Shown: in pieces, positions 54,976 to 64,000 of the stretch
Position numbering within the stretch: position 1 is the first letter of the stretch
Layout of the letters: the number at the start of each line of letters is the position of its first letter
NCBI GenBank assembly: GCA_023935145.1
Contig: CM043698.1
Coordinates: 148,019,125 to 148,083,124, forward strand
Source of the DNA: Bretschneidera sinensis
Taxonomy: Eukaryota; Streptophyta; Magnoliopsida; Brassicales; Akaniaceae
Direction of reading: 5' to 3'
DNA length: 64,000 nucleotides
Position numbers and translations under genes: made by a program
The notes under the pieces: model-generated
The model's database searches: none
Seen by the model: only the letters and a program-made list of their open reading frames with translations
What the model was told of the DNA's origin: nothing

Positions 54976-56102
54976 ATTTGTTGGGATGTTTCTTAAATCT
55001 TACATCTGAGAAAAGTGTTATTGTAAATAGTTTTAATCCCACATCGTCTATATATTCAAAGGATTTGAGTACTAGTTATTATAAATATAGGTATCAAGAG
55101 ATATAATAGTGAGTTTTTGGGTTGACATTAGTTATATTGTGGTGTAGTAAGTTTTAGCTGCTTTCTTCCCTCCAAAAATTTCTAAAGTAATGAAATAATA
55201 ATTAGGCAAAATGTGCAGAACCACATTAAAAATTATTGAGTTTATTTTTGTTTTTTTTTGTTTTTTACTATTATGAATGTGTAGTAGTTGTTTTGGGATG
55301 TCATAATTCTCACAAATTTTGTACAAATGCCAGTTTTTCTTTTGACATTTTCCTTTTCCTTTTTTTGAATTCTAGTGATAATAACAAAGTTTGGAACTGA
55401 TTTATAACTGATTTAATCATATTTTACTTAAATTTAAGTAATTTTTGCATTTAATTGATTTAAGTTACTGATTTAAACATATTTTAATCTGTATCCAAAT
55501 GTAATTGGAATGCAGTGAAAATTCATGCACTCTTCCCTTAGTCCAAATAGGTGATATAATTTTTTTTTTATGATATAATATAAAATACATGCACTTTTCC
55601 GTTTATCCAAACATAATAGGTAATTATGATAAAATTTATGCTTTTAATGATATTTTTGCTATTAAATTTTTTATTATTATCACAAAAAATATAATAAAAA
55701 TTTATCATCAAAAATATAATTTGTACAATAAATTGTATAAATAAAGTAAATGGCTTTATTTTCAAAAGTACTCCATCAATTCTATTTTGTAGTTTTTAGC
55801 ATGGGTTATGGAACAAGCTATTTGGTTCACAACTTCGTGGATAAGATTAAAGCAGTAAGACATTGAGATTTTGTGGTGAGATAGACTAAACGTGAATTAG
55901 AGTGGTAATCTTTATGTCCTTTGTTTAGTTTAAAAAATTTAACTTAATTCATTTCAATTGAATTGCATGTTTGATTAAAAAGATTAACATTAACATAATA
56001 AGTGAAATGACCAAAAAAAAAGTATTCACACTTTAAGGTTATAGTCATTTATTTGCTTAAACAAATTTGGACCATTAATCATCTGAATATTAGGTGTCGA
56101 AA
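54976..56102. repeat. P1 block, copy 4
   Basis: Matches 6011-7260. The orphan USE/TATA pair is at 55037-55046 and 55080-55087 with the 33-nt spacing kept. A deletion at about 56098 removes the left part of the tRNA region. No gene is recognised. Confidence 0.55.
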
Positions 56103-56149
56103 ACCTCTCGCATGCTAAGCGAGCGCTCTACCATCTGAGCTACATCCCC
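56103..56149 (-). pseudogene. tRNA-Ala (AGC) fragment, copy 4
   Basis: Only the 5' 47 nt remain (acceptor 5' strand, D arm, anticodon arm with AGC). The T arm with the B box and the 3' acceptor strand were removed by a deletion ending at GTGTCGAAA on the + strand. Not functional. Confidence 0.9.
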
Positions 56150-57856
56150 ATTGTTGTTAAAAAAACAGTCATATAAGTATTTTAGTGTAATTATAATCTG
56201 TGTTTCAAAGTTTCCGATCTCTTGAAAAATCAAAACTAATCTTTGCTTTTGGAGGTAACCGTTCGCATTTTTGTTTTATATGGAAGGGTTTGCTTATAGA
56301 TTTTTCGATTTTTTTTTAATTTCTTTGCTATATTTTGGTAAAGTCCCCCTGAGAATGTTCCTTTCTTGGTTTTGGTTTCATCGCTGCTGCAACAACATTT
56401 AATGGTTTGTTGATATAATGCATTTAAATTCTTAGCTTCGTGGGTTTGTTAGTGGATGAAAGAATCTTTAGTTAAAGAACCTATGATATAATTTGATTAA
56501 GCCTTGAGTAGTATCATTATTGAATAATAAGGATTTGTAGGCAATGATTTGCCAACCGAAAAGCACTACATTGATCAAAATTCCCTTGAACCATCCTTTG
56601 GAAAAGAATCGTTTTATTCTCACAATGATCTTCTAGGGGTTAAAACAATAAAACAATAGTTTCATTCTTGAAAAAAATATGGTTTCCTTATACTTGGTGG
56701 AGGTTAAAATCAATCCGTTTGGTTCACGATAAGATTTAGGCGAGGTTAAAGTAGTAATCTATACGTCTCTTGTTTGATTTAAAAAATTGACTTAGTTTAT
56801 TTCATTCGAATCTCATGTTTGATTAACAAAATTAGACAAAAATTAAATGATAAAATTTCTGTAAATTTAGTCATTGATAACCATAGTAAAGGCAACGCGT
56901 TCGAAGCGTCGCGCTAACCGCATTAAAGAAATGCAAGAGAAATGAGTAAAACAAGAAAGTCCAAATTTTTTAAATGTCTTTTTTTTAGCTTTATATCAAA
57001 GACTAAAAGATATATTAGAAAATTGGAGAAATAGATAGTGATAATTAGAAAATTCGAGCTCGAATGAACAATTCAAGGTTTGAGCTCGAACTCGAAATAA
57101 ATTTTTGAGTTCGATTTGAACTCAAGCTAGAGTTCAAGTCCTTTTATTTTGCATCGAGCCGAGCTCGAACACCTTAGTATTTGAGCTCAACTTGGCAGTC
57201 CACCCCTACTTATTGACAACTAAACGATAGATTAGACTAAATTATGATTTTACTCTCTGTACTTTGAAGGTGGGTCTATTTCAATCCCTAATATTTCAAT
57301 TGTTCTAATTAGGTACACCAACTTCATCAACTGGTCAATTTACTCATTTTTCTTCCAAAAAAAGTTAGATTGAATAAAAATTCATGTAAACGTCATATAA
57401 GCGTTAAAGTAGACATCACTTAGACCAATGGAGTAGAAAATTTAAGATTAATCAACTCTAATTTATTTTATGATCACCATCTCTATCTAATTTATCAACC
57501 AAACTAATGTTTCTCATTTTTAACTTAGTGACTATAAGGCATCTCACTCTAAATTAGAATTGCCAACGGAGAAATAAGATGAAAACGTGTAAATCCCCAA
57601 ATTGACCCAAATGTGAGATGGATAGCTTACTACAACCATCAGATAGACCCAAATCCAATGCAGACAATGCTTGAAACGAATAGAACCGATGGCCCAGCTA
57701 AGAAGCTACTGTTGCATTGGGCCATTAGTTGTTGCCTATGCGACTAATAGAAAGAGGTGACCACAAGACCCACATCCCAAAAACGTGGGAGTAGCTTACA
57801 ATGTCTAGTTAGGATGACGCAATTTGTTCAATGCTTACAGTTAGAAGCGAGCCGAA
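56150..57856. repeat. P2 block, fifth copy, before U6 copy 8
   Basis: Matches 10481-11687 and 33638-35346 (short form without the 8218-type segment). No gene is recognised. Confidence 0.6.
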
Positions 57857-57900
57857 TCCCACATCATCTGGTTACGTAAAGCTTGAAGCACCTATTAATA
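57857..57900 (+). promoter_or_regulatory. U6 copy 8 promoter (T1 type, USE changed)
   Basis: USE reads TCCCACATCA (57857-57866), one change at the last base. TATTAATA at 57893-57900 is intact with normal spacing. Activity may be reduced. Confidence 0.8.
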
Positions 57901-57921
57901 TAGACGAGAGCGATTAAACTT

Positions 57922-57941
57922 GTCCCTTCGGGGACATCTGA

Positions 57942-57973
<32 letters not shown>

Positions 57974-58023
57974 GGCCCCTGCGCAAGGATGACACGCATA
58001 AATCGAGAAATGGTCCAAATTTT
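57922..58023 (+). ncRNA. U6: U6 snRNA, copy 8 (one change)
   Basis: Identical to copy 1 except ACATCTG for ACATCCG near nt 18, just after the 5' stem-loop. Catalytic elements and terminator are intact. The downstream block is Y type. Confidence 0.92.
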
Positions 58024-60166
58024 TTTCTTAATTTTTTCTCCATTATTGTTCTTCAATTTTTTTGGTTCCAATATCTGATTTTTAACCATTATTGTTCTTC
58101 AATCTTCAATTTCATCCATCAGTGGTATCTTTCCTTTGCAGGTTCTTTGTTGCTATATTTTATCTTTCAGGTATTTTCTCCTTCCTCAACGATGCCTTTG
58201 TTCAATTTACAGTTGCATATCAACTCTTGCTGGTATACAATTTTGGCTTCCCCCACCCCCTAATTTTTGGAAATGTGTTGAGAAGTTTGAAATATCGAAT
58301 TCCATTGTGATAAAATTTTCACGTCTAGATCAACAAGTCAGTATTTTATAAAATCATAAGCATTGACACTAGGGAAAAATCCCTGAGCTATATAAATTCT
58401 CAACAAAGTAAAAGGCAAAAACAATGTTACTTGGAAAGTCTATAATTAGCTAATTGGTAATGGATTGCTACCCTTTATGCTCTTAATCAATTGAAAAGAA
58501 AAAAAAAGAAAGAAGAGAAAGTGTATTGATTTTGCAGATATTGCATGAAAAATATGCTTCAAGCTACTGTTGCAAGATATATTGTTGTCCTGTCACAAGA
58601 ATGCCTTTTGTTTTTCTAATTGGTTCATGTTCAAATGGTAGCTACCTTGCTTTATGTGATCTTTCTGGAGGATTCACTTGTTCATCTTTTTTTAAGAGAT
58701 ATATGATGTTATCTCTTGTCAATTGTGTAATCCAATTAAGGCTTTATAGTTGGAACCTATGTTACATGGAATTGTGTATGAGTGTTGGACTCGGCTATTT
58801 TAAATTTTTTTCGTAAATTTTCTTTAATTTGGAGTGTCGGAGTGTCATACTCTTATCCAAGTTTCGAGAGTCCGACATGGGTATAGCAGAATAAAGTGAA
58901 GAGTCCATGTAACATATGTTGGAACTTGGAAGCGAACCAAATCCCACATCAATTAATTGTTTCTTTGCCTTTTGGGTATTTAGAACAGCTTGGAAAAAAG
59001 ACAGGTTTTGGCTAGCTTGTTGAATTATGTGATCTTGTGGGATTTTGGTTAGATACATGGAGGAAGAAGTTCCTTTTGTAAATAAATACTGGATAGTATT
59101 GTATCCTGCTTCCCTAGAATTCAAGGAAATTCAATAGCTCAGATTGACAAGTGCAGAAGCCATCTCGAACAACTGTTTAACTTTTATGTTTGTTAATCTT
59201 TACAAATGTAATGTCTTATATAGATTCTTTGCCCTGCCCCCTTCTTCGATCCTTTGGTTTTGGTGTTCTGGTACAAACTTTGACATACATGAATATTCAT
59301 ATGCAGTTCTCATGGTCAAAGGATTGCTCAAGTTGTAAATGATACTCTTCAAGATCTCTCATAGGTTCAAATGGTTTTGCAAATAATGCACGTGGAATAG
59401 GATGGAGAATGAATCTTGGGGTGTTTGTATCCATTTTTCGATTAAAATCTGGAAACTGTGCCTTTGATGAAGAACCCCAAAACTGTGCTTTGGATGAGGA
59501 AATTTGACTGCTTTTCATGTCTCTTAAGGCAATAGTTTTCTTTATTATGCTGCCTGCATAGTTGCTGTTGAACTTATTGCCAACAGTTTTTTTTTTTAGC
59601 AATTGTTGTTATTTATGCTTTGTGATGGAATTCAGTTCACCTGCTCAAACTTTACTGATAATTATGTCATCTAATTAGCAGGGTTATGGGTTTATGCTGA
59701 ATAATCTCAATTTGCATTCCACGTTGGAGACGTTTTTCACTTCTCCACCACGAGTGTCAAAAGGCAGTAGCCTATGTATGAATCCCATATCGTCTAGTTA
59801 TGCAAGGCTTTAACCAACGGTTCTATTGGAATTATTTTGCCCTAATTCCAGCTTCATTGCTTGAGATCAAATTTCAAAATGTTGATTGGGTTTTGATATG
59901 ATGTTTAAGGTTGAGGTTTTGGATAGTAAGATACCATATTTGATTTTTTGATTTTATAATAACTCTCAGGTCGAATTCTTAAAATAATTTTTTGAAAATT
60001 TAAGTTTTTTGACAATTCAAAACTAATTAAAAAAGTTGTTAAAGATTTACGAAATAATTTTAAAGAAATCGAATCCATAAAATAATTAATCTTTTGAAAA
60101 TCGAAATATTTTGATGATTCAAAACGTCAAGAAAGTTCTTGAAAATCAAGGTGACATAGTTATTAT
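58024..60166. repeat. Y block after U6 copy 8
   Basis: Matches 11855-14367 with small deletions. It includes the better copy of the coding-like fragment (59310-59480). A USE-like relic AATCCCACATCAATTAATTG lies near 58938. No other gene is seen. Confidence 0.6.
59310..59480 (-). pseudogene. Unrecognised coding-like fragment, copy 2
   Basis: Within an open frame on the - strand (59602 to 59297) the segment MDTNTPRFILHPIPRALFAK, PFEPMRDLEEYHLQLEQSFD and HENCI ends in a stop. It is conserved with 13170-13340. I do not recognise the family. Confidence 0.33.
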
Positions 60167-60637
60167 GGGCATGTTTAGATAAGGTTTTCGAAAATTGAAA
60201 ACAGTTTTCAATTTTTTTTTTTTTATGTTTGTCAAACAGTTTTCAAAAGTAATTTTTTGAAAACTCAAAATTAGTATTTTCTGACATAATTTTTGAAAAA
60301 TAGCTATAAAATTAGTGTTCATTTTTTTATTTCATTATTCTTCTACGATATATAAAAAATATTAAATTTTAAAAATAAAATAATATTAATTATTTTTAAG
60401 TATTTAGTAAATATGAGAAAGAAAATTAATATAGATTTTAAATTTAAATTCAAAAGTAAAAATAATTACAAGATGTATCAAAACAGTTTTCAAAATAATA
60501 TTATTTAAATAATATTTCACTGTTTTCTGTTTTGAAAACAATTTTAGAGTTACGGTTACGTAAATATGTTTTCTGAAAAAAAAAATATATATTTTCAAAT
60601 TTTATTTTTAAAAATTATTTTCGAAAACTGAAAATAA
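60167..60637. mobile_element. hAT-like MITE, right end lost
   Basis: Starts GGGCATGTTTAGATAAGG in the same paralogous position as the MITE at 14368 and has the same interior, but the right inverted repeat and the second target duplication are deleted; the sequence passes straight into CCCCTATACTTATGAAG. Confidence 0.65.
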
Positions 60638-60841
60638 ACCCCTATACTTATGAAGTTTTTAAGTTTACAAACCTTTAATAAAGGCTGTTTATATTCACAA
60701 TAAAAACTGGACCCACAGAAAGCCTGCATTAGGATTTAGGACAAGAGGAGAAGACACGTCAAAAACTCAGTAGTACACGTGTGTGATGTGAGTTGAGGGC
60801 TAAAGGGTTTACTATTCCTACTTAGTTAGAAGGGAACCGAA
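60638..60841. other. T2-type upstream flank of U6 copy 9
   Basis: Matches 1-175, with GAAAGCCTGCATTAGGATTT at about 60718. No gene is seen. Confidence 0.5.
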
Positions 60842-60884
60842 TCCCACATCCCCTGGTTACTTAAACATTAAAGCCTTCATAAAT
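60842..60884 (+). promoter_or_regulatory. U6 copy 9 promoter (T2 type, both elements changed)
   Basis: USE reads TCCCACATCC (60842-60851) and the TATA region TTCATAAAT (60876-60884), each with one change compared with copy 1. The TATA core is lost, so Pol III initiation is probably weak although the RNA behind it is perfect. Confidence 0.8.
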
Positions 60885-60906
60885 GAAGACGAGAGCAGAG
60901 GAGTTT

Positions 60907-60926
60907 GTCCCTTCGGGGACATCCGA

Positions 60927-60958
<32 letters not shown>

Positions 60959-61008
60959 GGCCCCTGCGCAAGGATGACACGCATAAATCGAGAAATGGTC
61001 CAAATTTT
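60907..61008 (+). ncRNA. U6: U6 snRNA, copy 9 (perfect RNA, weak promoter)
   Basis: Identical to copy 1 over 102 nt by eye, with a T-run terminator. Its promoter has lost consensus at both the USE and the TATA box. A perfect transcribed region behind a decayed promoter could reflect recent damage to the promoter or conversion of the transcribed region by another copy. Confidence 0.93.
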
Positions 61009-62335
61009 TTTGTTCATTTGATCTCTGGTTTTTATTCATTTTGGTTTTCTTAATTTTTCCTTTCAATTTAAGGTTTTAATTCTCCACTCGATGCTGATTT
61101 TGTTCATTTGGCTACTTATTTGATCTCTGAATTTTTTTACCATTTTTGGTTCTTCAATTTTCAATTTTTTATCCACTTTTGTTCTTCAATTTTTAATTTT
61201 TATAGTTATTTTCTCCTTCCTTCTTGATGGGTTTGTTCATTTTAGAGTTATATGTTAACTCTTCTGATTTTGCTGGTTGCTGCCATCTCTCTCTCTCATT
61301 AATGGGTTTGCTCATTTTACATTTGCATGCAACTATTAATATTTTTTTTCTGGTTTCTGCCAATTTGGTCTCCTTTTTATTTTTATTTTTTTCTCTCTTA
61401 TTGAATCTATTTTAAGGTTTTAATACTCCATTCAATGCTGATTGGTGAGGAAAATCTCAGTGATTGATCAATTAGTAAGTATTTTAATGTTGTTGTTGAT
61501 TTGATCAGTGTGTTCTTTTGTTGTTTTGGTTACTTATATATATGTATTTATGCTGTGATTATGTTGTAGCATGATAATTAATTCTGATGCTTCATGTTGG
61601 GTTCTTGAATTAACTTGTAAGGGGGGTTTTCTGGTATTCTCAATTGATCTGTTGGCTGCAAAGTTGCTGTTGAACTTATTGCCCAAGTCTGCTTAGAATT
61701 AGTGTTGTTTTTTGCAGCTTGGTAGATCACTACTCAACCACCTGAAGGTTTAAAATTTGCTTATTCTATCTTCATTATTGCTTAATCCAAGTTGTAGTAT
61801 TAAGAGCATTAATGAAATTCAAGATTCATATGCTGAATAACATAAAAATAGACGAATACCCAAGCTAAAATTATTGAAACCCATGAATCATTTCCTGCTT
61901 ATATAAATGTAGAAAAATGGGAATATGTTACTTATATAAAAATTACTAGTATGTTGATGGAGATAGCTACTAAATTACTAGTATAGTAAGCTTTGGTTGT
62001 AAGAGAGTAATCACTGATTTTGCAGAAATGGCTCTTGTGTGCTGAGTGCTAATGGCTTGAAGGTGAAGAGGCTGATTCTACTGGACTGACTAAAGAAACA
62101 ACCTCACTGGTCACTACAGAGAAAGCTCAAAAGATAAACTTTCTCCTTCCTTCAATTATCTTTTTAAATTTTCCTAATGTAGAGAGAGAGTTTTTGACCC
62201 AATTCAGAGAAACCTGGCAAGGATAGCTATTCTTCAAGATCAACGGTCCTCAGAAATAAAACCCAGGGGACGTCCCACACTGGTGAGACTCAATAGCCTT
62301 GTCCCTTGTGTCTTGTTAGGATGACGCAATTTGTT
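61009..62335. repeat. X block after U6 copy 9
   Basis: X-type spacer, closest to the one after U6 copy 5. It runs to GGATGACGCAATTTG and is then joined directly to Z-block sequence; the mini-U6 and F-box fragment are deleted in this unit. No gene is seen. Confidence 0.7.
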
Positions 62336-63584
62336 TATTGTCTGTTATTGTTCAATTGACCAGTGTGTTTATTTGTTTTTTTTTTCACAGGAAATTGTGT
62401 TGATTTTCCACAAGAACACATTAAGGAACTTTGTCTATTTGGGCCTTTAGGCTAAGAAATTGTGCTTTAAGCTTAAGTTGCAAGATATTCTATTTTCCTG
62501 TCCCAAATATGCTTTTATTTTTCTAATTGGTTTCTTGTTCAAGTGGTAATGTGATACAAAATGGTCTATGCATGCATGCCAAGGTCATGCCTTTTCATTA
62601 TTTCTTTGCTTTTTAGTATTTAGAAAAGCTTGTAACAAAATGGGTATGTCTTGTCTTGATGAATTATGTGATTTTCTAAGATTTTGGTTGGAGTCTTGGA
62701 GAGAGAGAGATAAACGAATTCCCTACCTTAAATAAGTGGATAATATTGTACCGTCTTTGTAAATTTAAAGAAATCAGTCTGTGATAGCACAACTGCACAA
62801 GCACACAGAAATCCTAGTTGTGCTGAAATTGACAATTGTGGCAGCCATTTCTAACTTTCGCTCACTTTTTTGAGGTTTTTAATCATTGTCAATTTACAAT
62901 TTTATTCTCACCATTCAGTTTTATATAATTCACATCTAAGTTCATTTTTATGATCAATGATATTGGAATCTATTGAAGATTTATTAGGCTGTATCCATAG
63001 GATTTCATGAAAAAGGAAGAACTAGGATAAAAATGGATGATGAGACTTTATAATATCTGGCCATTTCTTCCACCAATTATAGTTCTTTGTTTTTCTACTA
63101 TTTTTTGTACGCATGACTTCTATTTCATTATCCTCTCTCTGCGTAATTGACAATATCCCTATTATTAAGAGAGTTCATCCTGTCTTTCTAATTTTACTGC
63201 TTTTCTTTTACTTGGAGAGAGCTATGGATTTGGTTTTCTACTATCTTTGGTACATATGGAATTGAAATATACTCTATTATAGGTATTTGTTTGAATTTTT
63301 CTAATAATGTTGTTTACTAGAATTCTGTGATTGCTCCCACGTTACTATTGAGTAACATCAAACTGGAAACCCCTTTAACTGCAGTTTGCAGCCTTTCTTT
63401 TTCTTTTTTTTCTTCTCTTAATTCTGTTAAGAGTTTGCTGATACATGCCAACTCCTGGGTTTGCTGGGTTCTCCTGCAAACTTCTTCTTATAGAAGTTCA
63501 AACTGAAATTCTTGAATTTCAGCCCTCTTTTACCACTTGGCAATTGGAGGGTTTTATTGCTTAGTGAGAACAGCGAACATCGGG
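62336..63584. repeat. Z block, copy 4 (after deletion junction)
   Basis: Starts within CTGTTATTGTTCAATTGACC of the Z block. Further on, the region before the LINE fragment is also shortened: the 400 bp or so corresponding to 4360-4840 is missing. No gene is recognised. Confidence 0.6.
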
Positions 63585-64000
63585 CAACTGCTGTTTCTAT
63601 TTATCATGGAGAAGTACTAATCTTTTCCTGGTTACAGGGAATGGGGACCTTTGGGCAGAGGTTTTGCGAGCCAAGTATCTGAACCAATCTTCGTTAATGG
63701 AGTGTGGTGCTCGCTCGTAGACCATGGGGGCTTATTGGTTGGTTTCCTCCAATGCATGGGGCTGTTAAGATTAACATTGATGGCAGTTGTCAAGGTAATC
63801 CTGGACGATCTGGGGCTGAGGGTTTGATGGGGGAGTGGCTTGTCTGGTTTATGGCAAATGTTGGCAACACTTCTGTGCTGACTGCAGAATTATGGGCTAC
63901 TTCATGCGTTTCAGCTTTGCGAAGAGAGATTTTTGGGAGGTCGAGGTTGAGTCTGACTTGCAAGTGGCGGTGAGAAAGTTGAAGCATCATCCGGGTTCCT
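63585..64000 (+). pseudogene. LINE RT C-terminus and RNase H fragment, copy 4 (cut by window end)
   Basis: The least deleted copy: after GAVKINIDGSCQGNPGRSGA it keeps GLMGEWLVWFMANVGNTSVL and TAELWATSCVSALRREIFG, with the catalytic Asp and Glu of the RVT_3 RNase H fold, before VESDLQVAVRKLKHH in a shifted frame. Copies 1-3 lack about 50 bp here. It continues beyond the window. Confidence 0.78.

Noticed and set aside
1..64000. Bacterial-type operons, origins or ribosome binding sites
   Set aside because: Nuclear plant features throughout (U6, eukaryotic tRNA, LTR retrotransposons, spliceosomal introns); no prokaryotic gene organisation is seen.

Overview
The window is nuclear plant DNA, AT-rich, with no protein-coding host gene that looks intact. 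Its backbone is a tandem array built around U6 spliceosomal snRNA genes. Upstream of the U6 copies there is a TCCCACATCG upstream sequence element and a TATA box 26 nt apart, the RNA polymerase III arrangement of angiosperm U6 genes. This, together with Ty3/gypsy Tat-type retroelements and plant gene fragments (F-box/FBD, PP2C, LINE RNase H), points to a flowering plant, most likely a eudicot. The species cannot be told from the sequence.

Layout. Nine U6 copies, all on the + strand, start near 241, 9550, 11753, 15396 (split), 35412, 41823, 49188, 57922 and 60907. Two upstream types occur: T2 (copies 1, 4, 7, 9) and T1 (copies 2, 3, 5, 6, 8). Two downstream blocks occur: X (T-rich, then a U6 'promoter plus tail' remnant, an antisense F-box/FBD fragment, a LINE RNase H fragment, an antisense PP2C fragment and a tRNA-Ala on the - strand) and Y (a different spacer that carries a MITE in two of three copies). 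The ancestral unit reads T2-U6-X...tRNA-Ala...T1-U6-Y. It is repeated roughly three times, with deletions, local duplications and insertions. Copies 1 and 2 are perfect U6 sequences with good promoters. Copies 5 and 8 are nearly perfect. Copy 9 has a perfect RNA but a damaged promoter. Copies 3, 6 and 7 are decayed, and copy 4 is split by a retrotransposon.

Insertions. (1) 15429-27206 is an 11.8-kb Ty3/gypsy Tat-lineage element on the - strand, inserted inside U6 copy 4 with a 5-bp target duplication GAACG. It carries gag, protease, RT, RNase H, archaeal-type RNase H and integrase regions (broken by one frameshift and two stops), an oppositely oriented decayed intron-containing gene of the 'putative gypsy-type transposon' family, and a minisatellite of about 37 x 49 bp. 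(2) 36179-36638 is a solo LTR of a related family (duplication GATCT). (3) 42964-48316 is a non-coding LTR retrotransposon with the same type of primer-binding site and polypurine tract and several internal tandem arrays. Nested in it at 44289-45607 is (4) a solo-LTR-like element with duplication ATAGC. (5) A hAT-like MITE lies at 14368-14833, with a truncated copy at 60167 and an unoccupied paralogous site near 48930.

How the parts relate. The working RNA genes here are U6 (the catalytic snRNA of the spliceosome) and tRNA-Ala(AGC). Everything else is gene debris carried along by segmental duplication, or mobile DNA. The pairing of promoter types with downstream blocks suggests that the conserved U6 sequence itself has served as a recombination point in the array.
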